Positions 52,331 to 61,345 of a DNA stretch of 64,000 nt are shown piece after piece (the first letter of the stretch is position 1; every line of letters begins with the position of its first letter). This DNA comes from QWHO01 sp021404945 (GTDB lineage Bacteria > Vulcanimicrobiota > Xenobia > Xenobiales > QWHO01): the NCBI GenBank assembly GCA_963169765.1, contig CAUJEN010000124.1, positions 1 through 64,000 of the forward strand, given 5' to 3'. The notes beneath the pieces were generated by a model. It was not told the origin of the DNA. It saw only the letters and a program-made list of their open reading frames with translations, and made no database searches. The translations under genes were made by a program, and so were the position numbers.

Positions 52331-52750
52331 ATGGCTACCGTCCAACGCGCTCTGGAAATCATGCTCGAGGCCCACGCCTCCCAACAGGACAAGACCGGCC
52401 AGCCCTATGCGCTGCATCCCATCCGGGTGATGGGCCGGGTGGGCTCGGAGCATGAACGCATGGCCGCCCTGCTGCACGACGTGGTGGAGGACTCGGAGTG
52501 GACACTCGAGCGTCTGCGCGAGGAGGGCTTTCCGATCCCGGTGCTGGAGGCGGTGGAACTGGTCACCCGGCGCGAGGAAGATAGCTACGAGGAGTTTGTA
52601 GCCCGCTGCGCCACTCACCCGGTGGCCCGGGCCGTCAAGCTGGCCGACCTGCTTGACAACATGGATCTTACCCGCCTGCACGAGATGGACGACAAGTCGG
52701 TCGAGCGCCTGCGTCGCTATTTGAAGGCCTATCGCTTTTTGACCGCTTGA
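52331..52750 (+). CDS. HD-domain phosphohydrolase (RelA/SpoT-like HD, MESH1-type)
   Basis: A 139-residue protein consisting of one HD domain. The catalytic motif H-x-H/H-D is visible as LHDVVEDSEWT, with the preceding GQPYALHPIRVM and the trailing KLADLLDNMD, in the arrangement of the RelA/SpoT and MESH1 HD fold. It may hydrolyse guanosine polyphosphates or a related nucleotide; there is no synthetase domain. The open frame begins earlier at TTG 52259, overlapping the upstream stop (TTGA), but resemblance starts at about 52331. Confidence 0.8.
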   Translation: MATVQRALEIMLEAHASQQDKTGQPYALHPIRVMGRVGSEHERMAALLHDVVEDSEWTLERLREEGFPIPVLEAVELVTRREEDSYEEFVARCATHPVARAVKLADLLDNMDLTRLHEMDDKSVERLRRYLKAYRFLTA

Positions 52751-53109
52751 CCGGGCCGTGGCCAGGGTTGGGCCTGCCCTCGACGGTGAGCGGGACGGCT
52801 GGCGGGAGGAAGGCCGGGGCGGCAGGTTGTCCGCCACGGGCGAGCCGCCGGTCAGGGTTTCGGAACCGCTGCATCCCATCGCGAGAGCGGCCTCGAGCAG
52901 GTCAAGTCTTTCATCCGGGCGGTAGCGCGAGCATGAATGCACACCTGCCCCTTTGTGTTCGGCAGGAGTTTCGTCTCCGTGAAGGCTTTCACAGAACGCC
53001 CTGGTGGGCTTTTCTCTTCTTTGTTCGGCAGGTTTTCGTTTCCGCGGAAAATACCCGGCGGGAACATCAGTTCGCCTGAGCGCTAGAGCGCGCACCCACG
53101 CAACCACGT
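52751..53109. other. Intergenic region with two imperfect short repeats
   Basis: About 360 bases without a supported gene. Two related 25-base units, TGTTCGGCAGGAGTTTCGTCTCC (52956-) and TGTTCGGCAGGTTTTCGTTTCC (53022-), lie 66 bases apart; the second runs into the palindrome TTTCCGCGGAAA (53038-53049). GTGAAGGCTTTCAC forms a small hairpin near 52980. A 46-residue frame crosses them (52934-53080) but I do not trust it. Confidence 0.55.
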
Positions 53110-54153
53110 TCAGCGCATCAGGGCAATCCCGTCCACGCCTCCCCCGTCACCATCCCAGAGGAAAGCGGCTAGCTGGGCCCGATTGACGCGGATGGGCCCA
53201 CCGTGGGAGAGCGGATCATTGAGGATGAAGGTGCCGCTGGCCCGGTCGTAGCCGGACACCAGGATGGCGTGGCCCCCGTTGAAGGAGATTCCGTGTCCGC
53301 GTCCATAGATGTTGCCCGCATTGCGACCGGCCAGCACGACCGGGTGCCCCTGGCTCACTTCGCGGGCCACGTCAGCCACGCTGCGAACGTCCCGGCTGCG
53401 GGCTCCGGCGGCGCGAGCACCCCGGCGCCAGTCGCTGATGTTGGTGGAGGTGCCGTGCTCAGCCTGGCTCTTTTTGCCGGCCATGTCGAACCCGTCCCTG
53501 GAGGCGTCCGCCCCGCGAAACATTGCCAGACGCGCAGCATCGATTTTGTCTTGCGCCGAACCCCGCGGGCTCAGTCCCAGCGCTTCCAGCCCCATGGCCA
53601 GTGAGGTCGGGCCGCAGTCAGCGCTGCGAGGGGCGCCCCCACGATTGTACTTCCGGTCGTAGACCTGGGTCATGTGGATGCGCTCGGGGTCCATGCCGCC
53701 GCCGGTGGGCTGCCCGTCGTAGGGAAGCACCGGGAATCTGGCAACGCTGGCGTTGCCGTTGGCTGTTCCGCCTGGCCAGGCGACCATCCCAGCGCCGCCC
53801 GTCCCAGCGTTGCCTGTTCCGCCTGGCCACGGGATGAGCCCTGACGGGGTTGCTCCGCCGGCAAAGCCCTGCCAGCCAGCCAGGAGCTGGCACAGGGCCA
53901 GCAATCCCTGCATCAGGGCCATGACCTGCGCCTGAGGAGGCGCATAGTTGGCCGCCAGGGCATTGAGAAAGCCACCCATCTGGGGCTCGGGCTGGAGCTC
54001 ACCCGGGAAGCTGCCCATCTGGGGCTGGAGGACGTCGGGGCTGAGCATGTTCAAATCCCCCGCTATGGTTCCAGGGGACGGCTGCCCCAGGATCGGAGCG
54101 GGCAAGAAACAGACCAGCGGGTTGCACCGGGTTTCGATGGGCGAGATCTGCAT
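53110..54153 (-). CDS. C39-like peptidase with Gly/Pro-rich N-terminal region
   Basis: A 347-residue protein. The first ~150 residues hold a low-complexity segment with repeats of PWPGGT and AWPGGT type. The C-terminal domain is C39-like: the nucleophile is in ADCGPTSLAM, the His in NGGHAILVSGYD, and the Asp in FILNDPLSHGG. The start ATG at 54153 is decided by GGAGG 6 bases upstream. No signal peptide is seen. It differs from the C39-like protein at 29.1 kb in length and N-terminus. The target is unknown. Confidence 0.7.
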   Translation of the reverse strand: MQISPIETRCNPLVCFLPAPILGQPSPGTIAGDLNMLSPDVLQPQMGSFPGELQPEPQMGGFLNALAANYAPPQAQVMALMQGLLALCQLLAGWQGFAGGATPSGLIPWPGGTGNAGTGGAGMVAWPGGTANGNASVARFPVLPYDGQPTGGGMDPERIHMTQVYDRKYNRGGAPRSADCGPTSLAMGLEALGLSPRGSAQDKIDAARLAMFRGADASRDGFDMAGKKSQAEHGTSTNISDWRRGARAAGARSRDVRSVADVAREVSQGHPVVLAGRNAGNIYGRGHGISFNGGHAILVSGYDRASGTFILNDPLSHGGPIRVNRAQLAAFLWDGDGGGVDGIALMR

Positions 54154-54200
54154 GGGGTCCTCCAGAGCCAGGTGGATGCTCCCATGGTAATCGGTGCAGT

Positions 54201-54518
54201 TTAGCAAGATCTTTGCATGGCCGGCTCGGCTTCGAAGAGCCGGCTGCGGCGCAGCACACCCGGCCTTCGTCGCACGTCACGCTTCCACATTACCGTGCGC
54301 ACCGTCTGGTCGGGGCATACCACGATGCAGAGCCCGCGGAAACGATCGGCCTGGCGCCGGACCTTAGGCGGAGCCTTGCGCAGCGAACGGTCATCCAGGA
54401 CGTAGGCGCGATCCTCAAAGCTCTCGATCTCGCGCCCGTAAGCCAGAACGAGCTCCAGCATGGCTGGCGAGACGGCCCTCTGGAGGGAGCGCAGGGCGGC
54501 GTGGTTGCTGAGCGTCAT
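54201..54518 (-). CDS. DUF4258-like small protein
   Basis: A 105-residue basic protein with the pattern of DUF4258 (a small domain often found near toxin-antitoxin loci): ALRSLQRAVSPAMLELVLAYGREI, YVLDDRSLRK and VCPDQTVRTVMWKR. It ends with a Cys/Arg-rich tail. It lies between the C39-like gene and the divergent ligase gene. No partner antitoxin gene is present next to it, so a toxin-antitoxin role cannot be claimed. Confidence 0.65.
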   Translation of the reverse strand: MTLSNHAALRSLQRAVSPAMLELVLAYGREIESFEDRAYVLDDRSLRKAPPKVRRQADRFRGLCIVVCPDQTVRTVMWKRDVRRRPGVLRRSRLFEAEPAMQRSC

Positions 54519-54627
54519 TGCGGTGGTCCTCCCCGGTGATGATGCCTTCAGTGTAGGGGAGGGAGATGACAGGTAGCGTCGTTGGCCCCCCTGACCTCGA
54601 TCATAGACCGGAGGTCCGAACGCGAGT

Positions 54628-55899
54628 ATGCTACGGGCTATGTCTTCCCGGGTCGAGCATCCTTTCGATCAGCTGGACGGCCTTTCGGCCGACCAGCTTG
54701 GCGCCCTGGAGTCCACGCGTCTTCGGCAGCTTTTGCAGCGTGCCCGGCGGGCGAGCTTTTTTCGTGAGCGCCTCAGCGGCCAGTTGGAGGAGCTGCCCTT
54801 CCTTACCCGCCAGGACCTGGTGGAGCACGGCCCGCCCCGCTCGCGAGCCCTGCTGACCGGCCCCCTGGAGCGCGCGGTCGTCTTCCAGAGCGGGGGCACC
54901 ACCGGCAAACCGAAGTACAGCCTTTACAGCCACGCCGACTATCGGCGTTTGTCGCGCAGCACCGGCCGCACGCTCTGGGCTCCGGGCCTTCGTCCCCAGG
55001 ACCGCTGCGCCAACATGTTCGCCGTGGGCGAGCTCTACGCGAGTTTTCTGACCATCCATCGCGGTCTGGAGGAGGTGGGAGCGACCTCGTTCCCCTTCAC
55101 CTTCCACGCCCCCCGCGAGCAGGTGCTGGCCTGCCTCGAGCCCTTCTCCATCAACGTGGTGATGGGCCTGGCCACCCAGATGGTGGCCCTGGGAGAAGCC
55201 CTGATGGCCAGCGGTCGAGCCCGTATCAACAAGCTTTTTTATGCCGCCGAGCACCTCTTCCCGGAAGATCGCCAGAAGCTGGTGGAGGGGCTGGGCCTGG
55301 AGGTGGTGGCCACGGCCGGCTACGGAGCCGTGGACGTGGGGATGATCGGCTATCAGTGCCCCTCGTGCCAGGGGGGGGTGCACCACGCGCTGGGCGGGGT
55401 GGTGATCGTGGAGCTGGTGGACGAGGAGGACCGGCCCATTCGCGAGCCAGGAGTGACCGGGCACCTGGTCGTCACCAACCTCGAGCGCCTGCTGATGCCG
55501 GTCATCCGATACCGGGTAGGCGATCTGGGACGCTGGGTGGCCGGGGAGTGCCCCTGCGGCCGGGCCTCGCGCCGATTCGAGCTGCTCGGGCGGGGCGATG
55601 ACGTGTTGCGCATCGGCTACGAGAATGTGACCTGGGAAGACGTGCGGACGGCCCTGGGAGGGGTGGCCAGCTTCACGATGATCAAGCGCCGCCCTGAAGG
55701 CCGGGATCTGCTCTTGATCCAGGTGGAGCAACCCGTGAGCGAGGAGCAGGTGGTGGCCTTGCTCTTGCAGCGCAAGCCCAACCTGGCCGAGCACGTGCGC
55801 CAGGGCTACACCCACCCGGTCCGGGTGGAGCGCGTGGAGCGGCTCGAGCGTCGGGCTCACAGCGGCAAGCTGCGCCGGGTGCGAGACGAGAGCCTGTGA
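54628..55899 (+). CDS. CapK/phenylacetate-CoA ligase-like adenylate-forming enzyme
   Basis: A 423-residue adenylate-forming ligase of the PaaK/CapK group, expected to activate a carboxylic acid as acyl-AMP and transfer it to CoA or a carrier. The P-loop-like FQSGGTTGKPK is at residues 86-96, the acid-binding GDLGRW motif and CPCGRASRRFELLGRGDD follow, and the C-terminal domain closes the active site. The ATG at 54628 has GGAGG 13 bases upstream. It opens a coupled set: its stop overlaps the next start (GTGA). A second such domain is fused to LuxC at the end of the window. Confidence 0.88.
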   Translation: MLRAMSSRVEHPFDQLDGLSADQLGALESTRLRQLLQRARRASFFRERLSGQLEELPFLTRQDLVEHGPPRSRALLTGPLERAVVFQSGGTTGKPKYSLYSHADYRRLSRSTGRTLWAPGLRPQDRCANMFAVGELYASFLTIHRGLEEVGATSFPFTFHAPREQVLACLEPFSINVVMGLATQMVALGEALMASGRARINKLFYAAEHLFPEDRQKLVEGLGLEVVATAGYGAVDVGMIGYQCPSCQGGVHHALGGVVIVELVDEEDRPIREPGVTGHLVVTNLERLLMPVIRYRVGDLGRWVAGECPCGRASRRFELLGRGDDVLRIGYENVTWEDVRTALGGVASFTMIKRRPEGRDLLLIQVEQPVSEEQVVALLLQRKPNLAEHVRQGYTHPVRVERVERLERRAHSGKLRRVRDESL

Positions 55900-57290
55900 G
55901 CCGCCTCGAGCTCCCCTCCCATCCCCTTTACGTGGCTGCCGCGGCCGCCTTCGCAGCCGAGCTGGCTGAGCGCTCGGGCTTTGCCGCGGCCGAGAGCGAG
56001 GCCATCCGGGCGGCTGTGGACGAGGCCTGCTCTTTCGTGGTGCAGCGCGCTCTCGACCCCGAGCAGACCTTCACCATCAAGTTCGAGCTGGGGGGGCACG
56101 GACTCAGCATTCGCCTGACCGACCGCAATCTGCCGGTGGACTCGGACGAGCTCTCGCGCCTGGAGCCGGGACCCGATCCGCGCAGGCTGGGGCTGGTCAT
56201 CATGCGGGCCCTGATGGACGAGGTGCGGCTCATCAACCGGGGCCGTCAGGGCAACGAGATCGTGCTGGTGAAGCGACTCAAGGCTCGCTTCAGCAGCCGG
56301 GTGCGAAAGCAAGAGAAAGTCTCCGAGGAGCCGCTCGAGCCGATCACGGTCCGCCTGGTGCAGCCCGAGGAGGCGGTGGGAGTCTCGCGCTGTCTCTACC
56401 AGGCTTATGGTTACAGCTATACCGGCTACGAGAACGTCTACCGCCCCGAGTGGGTGCGCGAGATGAACCGCCAGGGCCGCCTGATCTCGGCCGTGGCCGT
56501 GACCGACTCGGGGGAGGTGGTGGGCCACACCGCCCTGGTCCGCATGCTCGACGACCGCCCCATCTACGAGATGGGCCAGGGAGCGGTGGTGCCCCGCTAC
56601 CGAGGCCAGGGCCTCTTGCGCCAGCTGGTGAGCTTTCTGGTGGAGCAAGCCAGGCTGCGCCAGTTACGAAAGCTCTATGCCGATCCGGTGACCAGCCACC
56701 TCTTCGCCCAGAAGGTGGTGCTCGATCTCGGCTTTTGCGAGAGCGCGCTGATGCTGGGGGCGGTGGGGCCCGAGGAGACTCATCCCGAGCCCAGCAGCCT
56801 GATGATCGCCGTGCGCTCGCTGACGCCCGAGAAGGAGAGCCGGCTGCACCTTCCGCCAGCCTACGCCGCCATGTTGACCCGCACTATGGACAAGCTGGGC
56901 CTGCAGCGTCGCCTGCACGAGCCCGCCACCAACCGGCCTCCGCTGCAGGGAGCCCTGACCTGGGGGTTGCAGGCCGCCTCGCGCCGGGCTCTGTTCCACG
57001 TCGAGCGAGTGGGCCGCAACACCCCGCGCGAGCTGGGACGCTGCCTCAACGAAATTCAGGCGCCTGTCCAGCTCGTCGACCTGGAGCTGGCCGATCCTCA
57101 TACCGACACGGTGATCGACCTGTTGCGCGAGCGAGGGTTCGGCTACTGCGGATTCTTCCCGGGGCTGGGCGGCCAGGGGGACCTGCTCCGGATGCAGCGG
57201 CTGGGTGAGACTGTGAGAGCGGAGCTGATCCAGGTCGCCTCGCCATGGGGTCAGGAGCTGCTCGATTTCGTGCTGGAGGATCGCCGATGA
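55896..57290 (+). CDS. HATPase-GNAT fusion protein
   Basis: A 464-residue fusion. Residues 1-~125 resemble an RsbW/SpoIIAB-type HATPase: the N-box reads VDEACSFVV with Phe47 where Mg-coordinating Asn is expected, and the G2 region is RRLGLVIMRALMDEV, so ATP binding is doubtful. From ~150 to 330 is a GNAT acetyltransferase (motif A: RYRGQGLLRQL). The last third is a further alpha/beta segment with DLLRERGFGYCGFFPGLG. The GTG start overlaps the ligase gene and the stop overlaps the next. The acetyl acceptor is unknown; placement argues for a biosynthetic role. Confidence 0.82.
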   Translation: MSRLELPSHPLYVAAAAAFAAELAERSGFAAAESEAIRAAVDEACSFVVQRALDPEQTFTIKFELGGHGLSIRLTDRNLPVDSDELSRLEPGPDPRRLGLVIMRALMDEVRLINRGRQGNEIVLVKRLKARFSSRVRKQEKVSEEPLEPITVRLVQPEEAVGVSRCLYQAYGYSYTGYENVYRPEWVREMNRQGRLISAVAVTDSGEVVGHTALVRMLDDRPIYEMGQGAVVPRYRGQGLLRQLVSFLVEQARLRQLRKLYADPVTSHLFAQKVVLDLGFCESALMLGAVGPEETHPEPSSLMIAVRSLTPEKESRLHLPPAYAAMLTRTMDKLGLQRRLHEPATNRPPLQGALTWGLQAASRRALFHVERVGRNTPRELGRCLNEIQAPVQLVDLELADPHTDTVIDLLRERGFGYCGFFPGLGGQGDLLRMQRLGETVRAELIQVASPWGQELLDFVLEDRR

Positions 57291-58417
57291 GCCACATTCT
57301 GGTGGTGCCCACCAATCGGGCCTGGGAGAGCCCGCTCGAGCCCCTGGCGGCCGAGCTTGAGGCTTTCCCCGAGCTGACCTTCGTGCTGCTCGACAGCAGC
57401 CCCGACCCGGGTCTCAACGCGGCCCGGGTGGGGGAGTTGCCCCGGGCCCGCCATCTGACTCTGCCCTGGCTGCTCGATTTCTGCCAGGCGGTGGGCGGGT
57501 CGCTTTCGGCCTGCCTGCAGCCCGGGCCCGTGGCCAACTACGGCAAGGTGGCCAACCTGGTGGCCCTGGTGGGAGTGGCCCTGGGAGCCACCACTCTCAG
57601 CCGGCGCGATGCCGACGAGCTCCTGGTGGCTCGCGACGAGGGTGGCTGGTGGTTTCCGGTGGAGCGAGAAGTCGCTTTGCTGACCGGTCCCGAGGCTCCT
57701 TATCTGGCCGGCACGGTCCATTTTGGCGACTGCGATTGCGATGTGGACCTGATCTATCAGACCGGGGGGAGCGAGCTGATGGCCGAGCTTGGCGGCTTGC
57801 TGGGGTTGGAGCTGGATTTCGCCGACCCGGCCGTCAAAGCAGCGCTCAAGCATCCGCCTCCAGAGCGCGTGGAAGATTGGGCCCGGGTGGCTCCCGGTCA
57901 GAGCGTTTACCCCGGGCTCTGCACCGACCGGGGACTGTTTCGCCACCTGCCGGTGGCCCCGGCCGAGGAGACCCCGGATGTGGACAACCTTCCCGTGGCC
58001 CTGGCCCTGGGCGCCGGCTGGGCTGTGGGGGCGCACGGACGGGTGCTCGAGCATCGCCATCCCCCTGGCCGCGACGACAGCGTCTACTGGTGGCGCCTGG
58101 CCCGGGCCATCGACTACAACGCCCTCTACGCGCCCGTCTTCCAGGCCGTGCGTCAGGAGCGTCCACGAGGTCCCGAGGAGCTCGCCCGCCTGGTTGGCAG
58201 CGCTCCCCGCTCACAGGACCGCGGCCCGCGTCTCGAGCTGCAAAGGCGATTGGCGGCCTTCTTGTCCCGGCTCTACCCCGAGCGCGACCTGGGGGCCCGT
58301 ATCGAGTCGGAGAAGGAGGAGTGCCTGGCGGCCGTGGACGAGGGGGCTGCCCGCCATCTCGAGCTCCTCTCGCGCTGGCCCGAGCTCGTCGCCACCGCCG
58401 CCCGTCACTCGCCATGA
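57287..58417 (+). CDS. DUF6271/glycosyltransferase-like protein
   Basis: A 376-residue soluble protein. The N-terminal VPTNRAW segment, the LLDSSPD strand and the SRRDADEL motif (Asp108/Asp110, a DxD-type metal site) resemble DUF6271 and GT-A-like nucleotide-sugar enzymes. Its last 100 residues are helical and charged. The assignment to DUF6271 is from memory of the motif order and is uncertain. It overlaps both neighbours (ATGA), so it belongs to the same transcript and product. A sugar transfer step in the pathway is a fair hypothesis. Confidence 0.65.
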   Translation: MSHILVVPTNRAWESPLEPLAAELEAFPELTFVLLDSSPDPGLNAARVGELPRARHLTLPWLLDFCQAVGGSLSACLQPGPVANYGKVANLVALVGVALGATTLSRRDADELLVARDEGGWWFPVEREVALLTGPEAPYLAGTVHFGDCDCDVDLIYQTGGSELMAELGGLLGLELDFADPAVKAALKHPPPERVEDWARVAPGQSVYPGLCTDRGLFRHLPVAPAEETPDVDNLPVALALGAGWAVGAHGRVLEHRHPPGRDDSVYWWRLARAIDYNALYAPVFQAVRQERPRGPEELARLVGSAPRSQDRGPRLELQRRLAAFLSRLYPERDLGARIESEKEECLAAVDEGAARHLELLSRWPELVATAARHSP

Positions 58418-59631
58418 TCCTGCTGCGGCGGCGCGATTTTGGTCTTCTGTGGATCGGCCAGCTGGTCTCTCAGCTGGGCAACCAGCTCAACTACGTGGCT
58501 CTGGCCTGGCTGGTGCTGACCACCACCGGCTCCACCACTCTCACCGGGGGAGTCTTCCTGGCCCAGATCCTTCCCAACGCGCTCTTCGGGTGGTGGGCCG
58601 GAGTGGTGGTGGACCGCTTCCCGCGCCGGGCCCTGATGATCGCAGTGGATCTGTTGCGCGGCCTGCTGGTGCTGCTCATCCCCCTGACCGGTCAGACCTG
58701 GATCATCTTTCCCGTCACCTTCCTGGTCTCCAGCCTCAGCCTGATGTTCTACTCGGCTGAGAAATCGCTCATTCCCCGCCTGGTGGAGGAGGACGATCTG
58801 ACCGAGGCCAACGCCTACGCCGAGATGACCGCCCAGGCGGCTTCCCTGTTCGGGCCGGTGCTGGCCGGGCTGCTGGTGGCCTGGCTCACCAGCCCTGTGC
58901 ACGTGCTCTACATCGACGCCGCCACCTTTGTGGTCTCGGCCCTGGCTCTGGCCTTCATGCGCGCGCGGCCCGAGCCGGGCGCCACCTCGCCCCTGACGCC
59001 TCGTCAGTTGCTGGCGGAGGCCCGCGAGGGACTGAGCTACCTCTTGCGCAGCCGTTTTTTGAGGCTGGTCTTTCTGACCGCCATGGCGGGCAATTTCCTG
59101 GCCATGCCCTTTGCGGTGCTTTTTCCGGTCTTCTCCGAGCGCGCTCTGGGGGCCGGCCCGCAGGGCTTCGGCTGGCTCATGGGCGGAGTGGGCGCCGGGA
59201 TGGTGCTGGGCTCTCTGGCTGCCGCTCCCCTGGCTCGCCGGCTGCGACCGGCCACCGTCATCTATGCCGGCATGGGCCTGCTGGGAGCGGCTTTCGCCCT
59301 GATGTCGGTGGCGCCCAACCTGCCCGTGAGCGTGCTGCTGGCCGCACTGGCGGGCTTCGGAGTCGCGCCCGGCAACGCCGTGGTGATCACCCTGGTACAG
59401 CGCACGACCCCGCCCGAGATGCACGGCCGCGTCTTCTCCAGCCTGTTCGCCATGGTGGGCCTGGCGGCACCGCTCGGGGTGACGCTGGCCTCCCCCCTGG
59501 TGGGCCTGGTCGGCCCCCGCGCCATGCTGCTGGGGTTGGGCTGCGCCACGCTGGGCGTGGCGGCGCTGGGCTATGGCCTCCTGTCACGCGAAGAGGTGCC
59601 CGGGGTCAGGCTCGAACCGGGCTCGCCTTGA
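58414..59631 (+). CDS. MFS exporter (enterobactin/macrolide efflux-like)
   Basis: A 405-residue major facilitator with 12 predicted helices of the MFS_3 type, the group that includes enterobactin and macrolide exporters. The first helix begins DFGLLWIGQLVSQLGNQL, the A-like motif is DRFPRR between helices 2 and 3, and FPVFSERALGAGPQGFGWLMG follows in the second half. It is coupled to the DUF6271-like gene by ATGA and ends the coupled set, so export of a small product is likely. It converges with the metallopeptidase gene, overlapping it by 26 bases. Confidence 0.88.
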   Translation: MILLRRRDFGLLWIGQLVSQLGNQLNYVALAWLVLTTTGSTTLTGGVFLAQILPNALFGWWAGVVVDRFPRRALMIAVDLLRGLLVLLIPLTGQTWIIFPVTFLVSSLSLMFYSAEKSLIPRLVEEDDLTEANAYAEMTAQAASLFGPVLAGLLVAWLTSPVHVLYIDAATFVVSALALAFMRARPEPGATSPLTPRQLLAEAREGLSYLLRSRFLRLVFLTAMAGNFLAMPFAVLFPVFSERALGAGPQGFGWLMGGVGAGMVLGSLAAAPLARRLRPATVIYAGMGLLGAAFALMSVAPNLPVSVLLAALAGFGVAPGNAVVITLVQRTTPPEMHGRVFSSLFAMVGLAAPLGVTLASPLVGLVGPRAMLLGLGCATLGVAALGYGLLSREEVPGVRLEPGSP

Positions 59632-61168
59632 TGACCGTGCCCTGCGGCTCCACCGACAGGTAGCCCTGGTAGGGCTGACCGTCGTCTTGCAGCATGCTCG
59701 AGAGCTCCACCTCGCCCGAGAGCACGCTGTCGGTGCGGATCTGCCCGGCCGCAAGCTGGGAGAGGGCCGCCTCGCGAAGGCGCTCCTCGGCGGCCGGGGT
59801 CAGCTCGTTGAAGTGCCGGTAGCTCAAGCTCCCGTCCCCATCGAAGACCAGCAACAGCCCACCCTGGGCCACCGCGCTGAGGTCATCTCGCACTGCCACG
59901 TTGCGATCATAGCGATAGAGGAGGAACTGCTCGCCCAGCTCGTTGGCGTAGGAGCGCTCGAAGGCCAGAGGCACCTCGGCAGCGATGCCCAGCTCGTCTC
60001 GGTGCAGCTCCAGGAAACGCTGGGCTCCAAATGGGGTCGTTCCGTCCTCGGGCAGAGTCAGCGCGGGCACCGGCTGCTGCTCCGGTGGGTGGATGTTGCG
60101 GGCAGCCATCAGATTGGTCAGCATCTCGTGGTGCTGGCCGTCGAAGTCGCGCCGGTCCACCTCGAGCAGAGCCCGGGCGAAGTCGCCATACGAAGGCAGG
60201 TGACCCACCGGGCAGAAGTCCAGGCTGCGGATGACCAGCGCTCCCACCGTCTCGCGGGCCTTCTCCAGGCTCTGGCGCACGCCGAAACCCTGAGCCTGAT
60301 ACTGGCGATGGAACGAATCGAGCACGTCCCACGCCGCTCCGGTCATCACCCGGGAGTAGTTGTGCACGGCCCGGCCGAGCTCGCTCTCGTCGGGCGGGTC
60401 GGGGGGCAGGGTGGTGGGGTCGGCGTTTACCAGCGCGTTGTTGGCATTGCGCAGGTAGTCGTGGTGGGGCCGCTCCATGTCGAGCTCGTCCCACAGGGCG
60501 CGCGAGACCTCCTCGGCCAGGCGGGCCACCGAGTTGGGGCGCTTGAGGTCGCCCCCGGTCTCGGCCAGCACCTTGTCGAGGTTGCGCGGCTCCTCCAGGG
60601 CCACCAGGAAGGCCAGGATGTCGCCGAAGGCCTCGTGGAATCCCCCTGTCGCGTCCTCCAGACAGTTGATCCACTCCGGCCGCACCCCGTCGAGCAGCGC
60701 ATGGCCCGACTCGTGGGAGACGATCTCGGCCGAGTGTCCGGAGTTGATGGTCTTGCCCAGCTCCTGGGCGTTGAAGGTGTAGAAGTTGATGGAGCCTTCC
60801 TGACGGTTGTAGAAAGCATTGATGGTGTTGCCGGCGTGGGGGTGGATCAGCATCTGCTCGCGCCCGAAGGCCCAGTCGAGCTTGCGCTGCAGGTGGCGCT
60901 CGAAGACTCGAAGCGAGCGGTCGGCGGCCACGAAGCTCTGCACCTGGGCAAAGCGAGGGTCGGTCGGCACATAGAGCATGTTGCCGCTTTCGTCCGGGGC
61001 AGCCACCGGCTGGCCGGGGTCGTCCACCTTCAATCGAGCGTTCTCAGGGCCAAGCGACACGCCATCGGCAGGCATGCTGGTCGTCATGAGCTGCTCGGTC
61101 AGGGGATCCTGGCTGAAGTAGCGATGTTTTATGCTATGCCCGCAAGCGGGCTGGACTGCCGTGAGCAT
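59606..61168 (-). CDS. Gluzincin-type metallopeptidase (thermolysin-like)
   Basis: A 520-residue protein with the zinc motif HESGH at residues 152-156 and the third ligand Glu in GGFHEAFGDI about 20 residues on, as in thermolysin-like gluzincins. There is no obvious signal peptide, and the C-terminal third is unlike known peptidase tails. The ATG at 61168 has GGAG 5 bases upstream. It is the only minus-strand gene inside the 54.6-64 kb cluster and is divergent from luxE with a 177-base gap in which I see nothing else. It may act independently or on the cluster's product. Confidence 0.8.
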   Translation of the reverse strand: MLTAVQPACGHSIKHRYFSQDPLTEQLMTTSMPADGVSLGPENARLKVDDPGQPVAAPDESGNMLYVPTDPRFAQVQSFVAADRSLRVFERHLQRKLDWAFGREQMLIHPHAGNTINAFYNRQEGSINFYTFNAQELGKTINSGHSAEIVSHESGHALLDGVRPEWINCLEDATGGFHEAFGDILAFLVALEEPRNLDKVLAETGGDLKRPNSVARLAEEVSRALWDELDMERPHHDYLRNANNALVNADPTTLPPDPPDESELGRAVHNYSRVMTGAAWDVLDSFHRQYQAQGFGVRQSLEKARETVGALVIRSLDFCPVGHLPSYGDFARALLEVDRRDFDGQHHEMLTNLMAARNIHPPEQQPVPALTLPEDGTTPFGAQRFLELHRDELGIAAEVPLAFERSYANELGEQFLLYRYDRNVAVRDDLSAVAQGGLLLVFDGDGSLSYRHFNELTPAAEERLREAALSQLAAGQIRTDSVLSGEVELSSMLQDDGQPYQGYLSVEPQGTVIKASPVRA

Positions 61169-61345
61169 GAAGTCTCCTGTTGGCGCACCGCCCTGAGTCT
61201 ACGCCCGGTTCGTCCCAGGATTGTTGCCGCAGTATGGACAGAAGGACATCCGTGCCGGGCGAGCTGGAGCGCAGTGGGCAGGAGCCGGCTCGGAAATTCC
61301 TTGAGCAGGGCCAGCCCTGCCCGGTGAGAAACGGGGCCTTCCAGG

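Noticed and set aside
52934..53080. Short frame (46 residues) across the repeat units at 52.95-53.05 kb
   Set aside because: No ribosome site, and its apparent internal repeats come from the DNA repeat; coding is not supported.
59573..61327. 584-residue plus-strand open frame opposite the metallopeptidase
   Set aside because: Shadow of the HESGH peptidase gene; no domains and no ribosome site.
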